Assembly: GCA_028583405.1 (NCBI GenBank)
Contig: CM053247.1
Coordinates: forward strand, 11,427,563 to 11,491,562
Length of the DNA stretch: 64,000 nucleotides
Direction of reading: 5' to 3'
Source of the DNA: Pogonophryne albipinna
Lineage: Eukaryota; Chordata; Actinopteri; Perciformes; Artedidraconidae
Part shown: positions 46,606 to 56,798 of the stretch, piece by piece
Numbering within the stretch: position 1 is the stretch's first letter
Layout of the letters: each line of letters begins with the position of its first letter
The notes under the pieces: model-generated
The model's input: the letters and a program-made list of their open reading frames with translations, nothing else
What the model was told of the DNA's origin: nothing
Database searches by the model: none
Made by a program: the position numbers and the translations under genes

Positions 46606-47477
46606 CTTCCATGTTGGCTTCCATTGTTGCTGTAAGAAAGTACTCATCTGTGGTCTTTTTATAGTGCTAACATCCTGATTGATGAGCCAACAATGATGCT
46701 ATCAGGTGTTTGGTTAGATGGAACGTGTTTCTTGATCATTGGTCCATGTGTGAGGCTTTTTGAATATCAGTGTTTTAAACCTGCTAACACGGGACTTTAT
46801 GTCAGAATCCTGTGTCTTACGTGGAGAAACGTGTGCAGTGGTTTGCAAAAAGTGCCATGTTGATTTGCAAATTGTGTGAAAAGCTGAAAACGTGTTTAGA
46901 GTTTTGGAGATTTGAGCCGATGTTTTGCTCTTTGAGTGTCAGTTAAAATAATTGTGCTTTATGTAGAATTTTAGTGTGTTAGCAATCAAGAAAAACTGTA
47001 ATGTCTTTTAATTCATTTTCCCAGAAATCAATTATCCGGGCCCAACTGTTTATAGTTTAACAGGAAATTAGGTTTAAGCTTGCAACCCAGTGCTATCATG
47101 CTGTAAGTGAGGATGTCTTTCATTTAGCCTTTTCTGACGAAACAGTGTGTTACTTTAGAGTCTGTCACAATAAATCAATCGGATATCTCTAAGGACTATA
47201 CTGATAAAACATCTTTCTTTTTTTTTTATGTTTGGTCCGCACAACATTTATGTAACGTTAAATGTTATGTATGTGTACTGTATGTTATGTCATGTTTTAA
47301 GTCACACTTCTATGACAATTGTACATCGTCAGGGAGTTTTTCCTATTTATTTGAACCTGATGAAGGATTGTAGTGATTGGACGTCTGTATCTTAAATTAT
47401 GAAAGAAGCTTTAAAATGTATCCCTTATCTCCTAGCCCCTCCATCCTGTCCTACTTAAACAAGACAGATTATTGACG

Positions 47478-47770
47478 TGAAACTGCTTTATTCAGTGTTT
47501 TTAACAGTTTAACTCACAGTAAACGTTTGTTTTGAAGAGGATCAGACTGCTGCGGATAATTTGGCCTCCGGTGAAATCATCTGAATCTTAAGTAATCAGA
47601 GAAGCAAGCTGAGCAGTTGCCGTGCCCATCTGGTCCGCAGCCCCTCTGAGGAGCTGCATAATCACACATTTTTAACTGCTTCATCCAATGTTTTAACGGG
47701 GTTGCTCACAATGTGTGTTTGTTTTGTAGGACGAGACTGCTGCAGATAATTCGGCTCTTGGTAAAGTCCT
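47478..47770. repeat. Two diverged tandem exon-like copies
   Basis: 47478-47582 and 47674-47770 share the order aactgctt-att...gtttttaac...ctcaca...gtttgttttg followed by agactgctgc-gataat-tggc. Each resembles a pyrimidine-rich acceptor plus a short exon, but the frames close quickly. No family recognised. Confidence 0.45.
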
Positions 47771-49165
47771 GCTGGAATATGAAACTGAAGAAACCCTAAC
47801 CAGGAAAATCTGACAGAAATGGTGTTGAAGACATCCTCCCCCATGATCCCACACTACTTCACAACGCCACCAAATTATAAATTGTGATTGTTTGGATAAA
47901 AAGATCCCTAGTGGCAGAAGATTACATACATTCATTGATATAATTGTAATTTTAAATGATCATAAATGATTGTGATTTACAAGATTAGTTTCTTAAAAAC
48001 TTCAATACCAGTCCTCACTGATGCAGAAATGGTGATGTAGAAATCCTGACAGCAGGCAATCAGAGAAGTTAATCATGTCTTTTATTGCTATGTGCTCCCC
48101 AATACAACAAACAGCATCAGTAGTGTACACTTCAATCTACACAAATACAGAGAAAAGCAAATAGAGCAGAGAGTGACTGACAGTCATGACAATCGTAGGC
48201 TAATACTTCAATGCACAGGTAGCACAGGGGCTATCGTTACAGTACATGGAGAATCCTATGCAGTAATATCTGTCTGAGGCTCAGGGATTGTCAATGTAAC
48301 ATCTACAACTATTTATCATTACAAGCTCTGCGTAACATTAGCAGCAATGTTGTATAGGCAGCAATCGAAAGAACAAGGGGGCAAAATGTCAAATGGTTAG
48401 ACAATACTGACAACTACAAACAGTTACAGCATACAAAAGACTTTACTGGTTACTGGTACTACACTATTAATGTTTTATTGGTTAAAATAAAGCATTTGTC
48501 TGGTCAGTACATGTTGCTGTGATGTAACAGCTCTGTTAACAACTTCAACAAAACAGCTGTGAAAAGACAGCTTTCTGACAACAAGTAAAACATCTCAAAA
48601 TTGAGCATGTATATTTACATCTAATTGTTTGCAAAAAACAATGTAATTTCTATTCTATCATGTTTAAAAAAAAAGTTGAAGTCCATTGAAATCCATGAAA
48701 ATGCGGATGAAAAATGGTCATTAGAAGTGATTCAATGGTTTATCTGCTGCAGCTTATTGACCAGCCGGCACTGCACATATTGTAAAAACAAAGCAGAGCC
48801 CTTTTACTTTCAATAAATACTTACGTACTGAATGCTATATACATGTACTACACATTGGCACACAGGAGTGAGTGTGAATAGTTGTTCATTTGCTGAAAAC
48901 ACAACTGTGTCTTTGCTATTGCAGTCAGATGCATTGTGGTTGTAAAGAAATCCTTTTTTTTCTTTTTTAAATAAATAGCTTCCTCTCTCCTGAACCATTT
49001 TTCACCATAAAAAAGCCATTCTGTAAATAAGTTGGGGGAGGAGGTGGGGGCATGTTCCACATACAGCAAAAACATTTTTAGCATATTGTGCTTACAATGA
49101 GGCTTTGTTCATGCAAACACAACATGTGAAATAAACCTTGTTTTGACTAGTTGGTTGTGACGATC
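47771..49165. other. Intergenic, no gene seen
   Basis: AT-rich, short frames only. Confidence 0.5.
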
Positions 49166-50400
49166 TTAAAGCTCCATTAAGCACGTTTTTTTATATTAAA
49201 TAAAATAAAAATTGATCAAATGATTGTGTCATGTGTGTAAAGACATGAAGCAGCTGAGAATGAAGACCTGCAGCCCCCCACGGTTTATAGAATGATAGTT
49301 CTTTAACAACTCCCAGATAAAAAAAATATGTGTTTGTTAGCACCAAAACGTGAACAATCGGTCAAGAAGCAGATTTCACTTGGGAGTTGGTCGAGACCAA
49401 AACAGAGCAAGCAGGGCCGGCCCTGACCAATTTGCTGCCCGAGGCAAGATTTTAATATTGAAGTTAAAAGCATCAATCTGGTGCACTTTGAGAGCAACAT
49501 TAGGAAATCCATGGATACCTCTCTCAACACCCATATGAAACAGAACTGGAAGCAGATTTTCTTTTTATTTATGGATATTTTACAAATCACTCCCCTTTCA
49601 AACTGTATTCTTGTTTATTACTAACAACTTTTTTGTACTGTCATATAGTATTTTATACCTGTTTTTCACCTATTCTCTTATTTTTTTATAACTATAATGA
49701 TCATATAAAGGTGTGCCTTTACCTCACTGAGCTGAGATTATCAGAGCCTCTCAGTCTTTCAGATGAGAGCTCTCTAAAGCTCTCCCCCACGCGGCCGCTT
49801 ACACAGTAAATTCCAATGTTAATAAAAGCTGTGTACGTTTTTTGGGAGTTTGATTTATTTTAAATTAACACAAATTTAAAACCTATAATTGCACACTAAA
49901 ACCATTATTTCAAAAAAAGAACAATTTCACATAAACCTCTGGTTTTTACTGGGACAGTTCAACTTGATTTGGGGGGGGGGGGGGGGGTGTGCCATAGTTT
50001 ATGGGCGCTCTATGCAATATAGGCGTAGTTCTGTTACTATAAGATAATAAGATGTACTTTGTTGATCCAAAATCGGGAAATTGTGTTGTTATGAAATTTA
50101 AAACATAATCTTTTTTTTTTCCAATTTCTAACTTTAAAAAAAAAAATTCTCCCCAATTTTCGGCGCCCCCTATGGGTTGATGCGCCCTTAGCATTCGCCT
50201 ATACTGCCTATGCCAAGGGCCGGCCCTGAGAGCAAGTACTGAAGAGTGAGTTTTGGATTTTAATTAATCAGGTGAACAAAGATGTTTCAATGTGTTGCTA
50301 ATCAAGCTAACTCTGCTGGATGTGTAAATATGCTAACTGGTAGTTTGTTTGGGAGGCTTTATGCCGCCTAGTGGTCAAAACACGCTTAATGTAGCTTTAA
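49166..50400. mobile_element. TTAA MITE split by a hAT element
   Basis: Ends ttaaagctccattaagcacg (49166) and, on the other strand, ttaaagctacattaagcgtg (ending 50400) form about 20-bp inverted repeats at TTAA sites. Removing the nested hAT element and one duplication leaves about 410 bp. No coding capacity. Confidence 0.8.
49412..50228. mobile_element. Non-autonomous hAT element with 8-bp TSD
   Basis: Ends cagggccggccctg at 49412 and the complementary agggccggccctg finishing at 50228, flanked by a perfect 8-bp duplication agagcaag (49404-49411 and 50229-50236), the hallmark size for hAT. The 817-bp interior has a 17-G run (49971-49987), a fragment of another repeat (ctttgttgatccaaaatcgg, about 50057), and no transposase. 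Confidence 0.9.
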
Positions 50401-52199
50401 GGGAATACAAAATCAACAGTTTGTCATTGTATAAAATAATCCAAAAAAAGCCAAAACCAATTATCAATTTCAAGTTGTGTGTTTGCTTTTCCATTGTCCC
50501 ATCTTCTCAGTTGCATGGTGTTGTTTTTTTGCCTCCATTTTCAATCTGTTCTGGCTGAGCAAGACACTGCTGTATTGAACATACACTATTGAGAACACTT
50601 GTTAAATATGTTCCCTTCTTTGATATGTCTGGGCACACACTTTCACAAGGAGTCGAAAAGGGTCTATGGCTAGCAGTAAACAAACTTCTAATTTGGCGAA
50701 AAGGTCAAATGGATGGATGGAAACATTTGATATTCTCAGAAATTTAGTTATTTGCTTTCTCACCAAAAATAAGAGGAGAAGTTCATACCACACTTGGGTC
50801 TGCACAGTTAAGATGAACTGGCAGCCAGAAGATGATTAGCTTAGTTTAGCCTAGCAAAGACGAGAAACAAATAGAAAACAGCCTGGCTCAATGTTAACCA
50901 AAATCTTTTTGTTTTGTTTTCTACACTTTTTCTGATTAATTAAGCAAAGATAGGACATGTCAAAATTGAGCTTAAGAAGTTTTGAAGCAGAACTAGCTGT
51001 TTCCCCATGCTTCCATTTGTTACGCTAAGCTAAAATAAGCTAAGCTAAGAGTTTTGTTGAACTATTGTCATAGAAACATTCCCCCCAGAGAACTTGGCAT
51101 TCACATACAGGGTAAAATAGTTGTTTATGTCCTTGTAACATAAATGCTTTTATAATTGATTAAAATGTTTTTTGAAAGTGTCCTCAGCTTCTTAAAAATA
51201 ATACTGATATTTTCATACACAGTATTTACAGCATCCTTTATAAATACCCATTTCAATAGAAACTGTAGAGCTTCATTTAACTGACATTGCTGGATCTATA
51301 TAAAAAAAAAATCTATACAACTTCAACCATTTCCAATGGTTGTGCCACTTTGCATTTGTGGCCATATAAAGACTAGTGTTTAGTTTTATAAAATGCAGTG
51401 ACTTCTCACATACTAGGACATGTGGGTTCTCCGTAAGTCAAGCTTCACACTTACGTTTTTTGGCAAGAAATTGGTAGTTTGTAACGTTCAAGTACATTTT
51501 CAGCTGCATCAGAATTACCGTTTTACATCTCTGTTTCCATCAACTGCAACTTTAAATTACATTACATGTCATTTGTTAGATTAATTAATAGCAAATAAAA
51601 CCTCCCATCCAAGGTGAGGGATCAGAGATTTGAAATGGTGGCGTTTAATTAGTCAAAACTTGCTGTAATGCAATGTTAATCAAACGAAAAGCATCTGGGA
51701 TAAACTTTAGGAATAACAAAATGGTGAATGTAACAATTTGCACTCGAGCCGTGTTGTTTTTTGTAACAAGTGCAACATGTATTTCTGTTTTATTCCTGTA
51801 CTGAGTTGTCTTTCTGCAGTGTGCATACATCTTCACAAATTGAATCAGCTGCAATTATTGCACCTATTGACATTTTCTCTCTTGCTGTCTGCTGAAGATG
51901 TTCTGGAGGCTGCGAGGCTCTGCAGACACAGGGGCCCTGATTCATTAAATGACCAGAGAAAAGAGCAACCAGAGGGGGAATATGGACACCTTCGCCCATA
52001 CCTTTCACCTGACTTTAAATAAAAGCTTCAATACTCAGATGGGTAAAAGGGTTCAATTGGAATTAAACCACCATTTCTTTGTTATATATACTGTTAGTCT
52101 GGAGTCAATTAAATGAATAATAATATATCCTTTGGCTATTTTGTATCCCTGAAATTATTCACTATTAACTACCAACACTTGCGGCCCCTTTAATTTGAA
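50401..52199. other. Flank downstream of adamts3, no gene seen
   Basis: Could include distal adamts3 3' UTR if a far polyadenylation site is used. Otherwise featureless AT-rich sequence. Confidence 0.45.
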
Positions 52200-52205
52200 T
52201 TTATT
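52200..52205 (-). terminator. adamts3: Possible adamts3 polyadenylation signal
   Basis: First aataaa on the - strand after the stop, about 260 nt downstream. Other, more distal sites are possible. Confidence 0.3.
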
Positions 52206-52463
52206 GTAATATTTACTGAATGAAATCAAAGAAACTCAATTTAAGTAATAATATACTCTGGGATCTACCTGGAAGATTATATATTAAAAGTCAATACGAG
52301 GGGCATAAAGGAATGGAAATTCTTAACAACAAAGTGAACCAGCACTTTTTCTTTCTTTCTCTGCGTTTCTCTCTGTGGTGTTTTTGGCGTGAGAAGACTC
52401 AGGTTGAAGCTGGATAATCTGCAGTACATTATTGAAAGTCCTGACGGGAAAGGGGCGTTTCTT

Positions 52464-52942
52464 TCATCTCTCCACTTCAGAATACGCTGTAGGCCACCCG
52501 CTATCTGTCACGCTGCCCGACCTTTGACCCTGTGTGGAATCAGCCAGGGGAGATGGTGCCATAGCGGACAGCTTCCTGCCAGTGAGAGCCATGTGTGGTG
52601 GTACCCGCCGTGCTGTGGTAGCGATCTTCGACAGGGTTTTCTTAAGTTGGGCAGGGGTGGTGGCGTGTTTCACAGCATTGACTGAGGCGCTGGATCCCTT
52701 GACTGGTCCTTGTTTTCCTCGCCGAGTGCCGTTGGCCGCTGCAGAGGCCGTTAATGTCTCCAGCAGCTGGGAGGCTGAGCCGAAGCGGACATGATCCTCC
52801 GTCTCAGCCGCTTCCGGGAAGAGGGCTCCACCGCGTCTGGTGCACGAGTCGCAGCACAGTTTGTTGTAGCCTGGAATAGAGCAGTAGCGTGCTAGGACCT
52901 CCATTTGGCAGAAGATGGATTTGTCTCCATTACATGGCTCAT
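52464..52942 (-). CDS. adamts3: adamts3 last coding exon: PLAC domain and tail
   Basis: C-terminal exon of a secreted ADAMTS metalloprotease of the procollagen N-propeptidase group; ADAMTS3 also processes pro-VEGF-C with CCBE1 (family knowledge). Acceptor ...atgcttccttcag precedes 52942; the intron is phase 1 and the joined codon with the 60465 exon is GAT (Asp). It encodes the PLAC core ([18 protein letters not shown], then [13 protein letters not shown]) and about 125 residues of Ser/Thr/Ala/Lys-rich tail, ending tga at 52464-52466. Intact frame. The PLAC core is nearly identical to mammalian ADAMTS3; the tail is diverged, as expected. adamts2 or adamts14 are alternatives, disfavoured by the npffr2 neighbour. 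Confidence 0.9.
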
Positions 52943-53475
52943 CTGAAGGAAGCATAAAGCAAACAGTGTGAGCACTTCACACAGCCCCGAGGAGCTGTGA
53001 GAGATGGCCATGGAAAGAGATCAAACAGGCTGAGAGTAAGTGGGTGCATTACAGATCCCTTATTCATTGTTTTCAACTATGAGAGTCTGACAGATAAGTG
53101 TTTAGGCCATGACACAACCGTAGAACATTCCATCAACAGTATGATGCTCATTCCAATGAAGTCTGATTCACAGCAGCTGCCTCTCAGATACACACCACCA
53201 TACATTAGTGATCAGAATCAAGGTGCGCTCCATTTCAGGTTCAATGTTGGGTGACAAACAGGTGTATTTTTAAGCTTGAACATTTTTTAGGGTTTCGATA
53301 TGTTCACAGTATTCATACAGCACCAAGACCTACTTTATTATATAAAAGGCATACAAATCTTGCTTTCACATAATGTTACATTGTTTGTTCTTCTAACTGT
53401 TGTATCGTCTTTTTTAATTTAATTTTGTATTTTAGTAAAGCTTATTTGACCTTTGCACTGATTAAGGGGTTACAC
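52943..53475. other. adamts3 last intron, proximal part
   Basis: Intronic. Nothing recognised beyond the splice acceptor at its - strand end. Confidence 0.6.
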
Positions 53476-53911
53476 TTAAAGGTGGGGTAGGTGAGTTTCA
53501 GAAACCGGCTCGAGTGCACTAACATTTGAAAGTACACAGCCGACAAGAATCCGCCCCTTCCTTCAGACTTCCTTACAGAGCACCTCCTCCAACACACATG
53601 AACGCGCACATGACGTCAGCAGACTGGTGAAAGTGGCCGCCTGTTGCTGGCGAGTCATTGAAGTACTGCTGCAATGCACGCCCAATGAGGGCACGAGATA
53701 CATTTGTGCGTGCACGAGATGGAAGGCTGACCTAAACGGATTGGTCGTACTTTTTACAGTACTACGGCTTCCACAGATGACATTTTTGTATGGATTTGTT
53801 GTCAAAGCACTTCAGATATTCATTGCTATCGGGATGTTAAGAGCATTCCATGGAATATAACAAAAAGTGTATCTCGAGCCGGTTTCTCAAACTTACCTAC
53901 CCCACCTTTAA
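53476..53911. mobile_element. TTAA MITE, short copy
   Basis: 436 bp with ends ttaaaggtggggtaggtgag and, complementarily, ttaaaggtggggtaggtaag, continuing to ccggctcgag: about 38-bp inverted repeats at TTAA. The interior matches the two ends of the element at 55584-60214 but lacks that copy's coding part, so it is an internally deleted derivative. Confidence 0.85.
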
Positions 53912-55583
53912 TTAAGCAAACACAAAATAAATACCTGATGCTGTTACTTATATGCTTATTGGTTTTGTAAGATATTTCCAGAATCCTCAAAGACTTTTCT
54001 AACAGTCTGAATAAAATGAAGACATTTTATCACCTGTAATGATGGCTTATTATCCGCAATCAACTAGTAGGGGATTACTAAAATCATTTATTTTTGTTTG
54101 ATTTTAAGGGTAATTCAAATGTAAAGCTGACTGAGTTAGAGGCACAAATCGGACACTGCTGTATGAATGCAAAACACAAAAGAAGTAGAGGAGATATTTA
54201 CCGCATCAAATATTCAATGAAATTAAAAACATTGCCGAAAGAGCTCAGAGAATATCTTGGAAGACTTCAAAAGACTTCATTATTCCCTCAAGGGAGCGTC
54301 TGAGGTAAACTTTCTTGCAGACATAAAAACATAAAGATACTCTTACTTTCATTTTGCGCCAAAGGATTAATACGCGGTGGATGATATTTTGCTTTTTTGT
54401 TAGAAAACTGTAAACTATGAACATGTTTTTAGTGAGCATATTGAAACATATTCCTGACCTTTTGTCACTCAATCTTCTTTTTAGCTGTCCCCCATTTCAT
54501 TATATACCTTTATATGTTTATGCGCATACAAATACTATAGGATACTAAGTAAGGCAGAGGGTGTTTTATCAAAAAGTAATCTGAACACACCACGTTTGAA
54601 GGAGCCTGTGTTATTTGTATCTTCATCCTCTGCTGAAAATCCACTAGGCAATGGATGTTTACAGGAAAGAGTTTTAAAAAGTGATTTTCATAGGTTTGAA
54701 AATACGGACATACTCGACTATCGATAAAAGATGCTGTTTTTCAAAAATAAATGCCAGTAAAGGTTGTAGAATAATGATTGCAGTTAAAGCTAGACTATGT
54801 TATTTTTACTAAACAGTAACCCAAGTTGCACTGAAAGCAAAATGCCATATTTAATTCCATTTTAGGATTCCTGTGTGTGTTTACTCCCTCTATTGTGCTG
54901 AAGTCCAACATCAACAATTTACCAAGCTGACATAAATGTCCTCACCAGAGGTGGGAAGGAACTAAGTACATTTACTCAAGTACTGTATCCACTACATTTA
55001 TTTAATACCTTTAGTTACTTAACAGATTTGGATTAATGATGTGAAATATAATGAACCCTTAATTAAGACTTTAGTCAAACCTGGAGTTAATTCACAAGCT
55101 GCAGTATACAAAGTGTATAATGACCAATAATTATAATAATAACATATCATTTATATTATTCTGAAATGGGCCAATCTGCATAATGAGTAGTTTACATTTT
55201 TTATTTTGTGTGTCTAAGTTTGTTGCGTTTGTGTGGTTAGTGTGGACATTTGTGTTTGACTGTGTAGGCCCCCAGGACGAATAGCCAATGTTCATGCTAG
55301 TGCTATCGGGGATCCTAATATAGAAAAAGACCATTTAAGTCCACTCACTACAAGTATGTACTGTAATAATGACTATTCGGCAAACCAGGCTGTTTTTAAG
55401 TGTTATGTTCCTTTCTTCCAGGCAGCAGTTTTTCTATTCATCTCTAATAGAAATATTTGACTCTTTAAACCTGCTAGAGTTGAGAAATTCAGCAGTTTTG
55501 TTTGTGGGGTGAAGGGCAGACATTTTTCAAAACTGCATTTACCACCCGACAATAATGGCACATTAAAATAAATAAATACACAC
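53912..55583. other. adamts3 intron, unassigned
   Basis: AT-rich. A diverged dispersed repeat at about 54950-55100 starts gaggtgggaaggaactaagt and shares the 'gattaatgatgtgaaatata' block with 3060-3120. No gene was recognised. Confidence 0.5.
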
Positions 55584-55826
55584 TTAAAGGGGGGGTAGGT
55601 AAGTTTCAGAAACCGGCTCGAGTGCACTAAAATTTGAAAGTACACAGCCGAAAAGAATCCGCCCCTTCCTTCAGACTTCCTTACAGAGCACCTCCTCCAA
55701 CACACATGAACGCGCACATGACTTAGGTTGGCTATATAGTTCAGGGGAATTGTAAACCATACAAAACCTGTCCAAGAGAAAAAGAGCGACCACGGCGTCA
55801 GATTTCAACTCGGTGTGTATGGGGGT

Positions 55827-56229
55827 TGTGATGCCCCTGTGGGTTCATCAGTAGAGAGGAGGTGGCTGTCCTGTCTGTGCTGTGGTGATTGGTGATTGCA
55901 GTAACTCAGGGCACCTGGGTCTGGTGTCCTGCAGCTATTTAACGCCTCTCTGCTCCTCTCTGTGCTCTCTCTGCTTCTCCCTGCAGGCACACCGGTTTTG
56001 TTGAGTATAGTAGGAGTTTCTTCAGTTGCTTTACTTTGTGCACTTCAACACTCTCACACACATACATGTCCATACAATCCTCACCCTGCATTTACATTAC
56101 TGATACCACTGACATCCACACCTCATACTTTACTGGATTTGATTTGTTTGTCTTAAATAAACACCTTTACCTACCCGTTGACATGTTGTGTCTCCTTTTT
56201 GTTGTGGGCTTTTGAGCCAGGTCGCAACA
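55827..56229 (+). repeat. LTR-C 5' LTR
   Basis: 403 bp. Possible TATA-like ctatttaacg near 55934 and polyadenylation signal aataaa near 56156 support U3-R-U5 order on the + strand. Confidence 0.9.
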
Positions 56230-56231
56230 AA

Positions 56232-56244
56232 TGGGGGCTCGTCC
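56232..56244 (+). promoter_or_regulatory. LTR-C primer-binding site, tRNA-Pro type
   Basis: tgggggctcgtcc, two bases after the LTR, equals the first 13 bases of the well-known tRNA-Pro primer site of gammaretroviruses. The match stops after that. Confidence 0.8.
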
Positions 56245-56798
56245 AACGGGTTATTTGTTTAAAAAGTTTGTGTAGTGCTCAGAGCACATGGTGTCATTGA
56301 GCAGCTGATTCATTGTTGTGGTCCAGCTGTGTGCTGGCTTGTCGCTGCTATTTGGGGGACACATCATGTCTTTTGGGTTTCAGGAAGCTGTAGTGTTTGA
56401 CATGTCGTCAGGTTTTGTGTGCCAATCAGAAGGTAAGATGTTGCTGTTTGGTACGCTTTTGTAAAAGAGATTTTCCCCGCTAGGCTTAAGTGGCGTTTCC
56501 CCTTGGGTTGCGTCTGTTTTTTTTTGTTTTTCATAGTGTTGTGGCGACGTGGTTAGTGTCAGCTGTTTTCGGACAGCTGTCTCGGGGGCACGTCCGCGTG
56601 AGTTCTTGGTGTTACCTGCGTGCAGGTCGCTCCATAACTCCGCCGGGTTCCAGTGCGTAATTACCCACCGCAAGCCACATGAAGACTAGGTGAGATTAGG
56701 AAGATTTTGTTTCGGCAGTTAGGGGGAAATTCTCTGTTGGGTTCATTTTATGCCCATGCGTGTTGGCAGTTTAGTACTTTGCTTTCTGATTGGTTATT
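56245..56798 (+). other. LTR-C leader
   Basis: About 550 bases between primer site and gag with no ORF of note. Packaging signals would be expected here but are not recognisable. Confidence 0.6.

Noticed and set aside
55962..56156. 64-codon hydrophobic frame, repeated at 59072-59266
   Set aside because: Lies within both LTRs and spans promoter and polyadenylation signals, so it is incidental.
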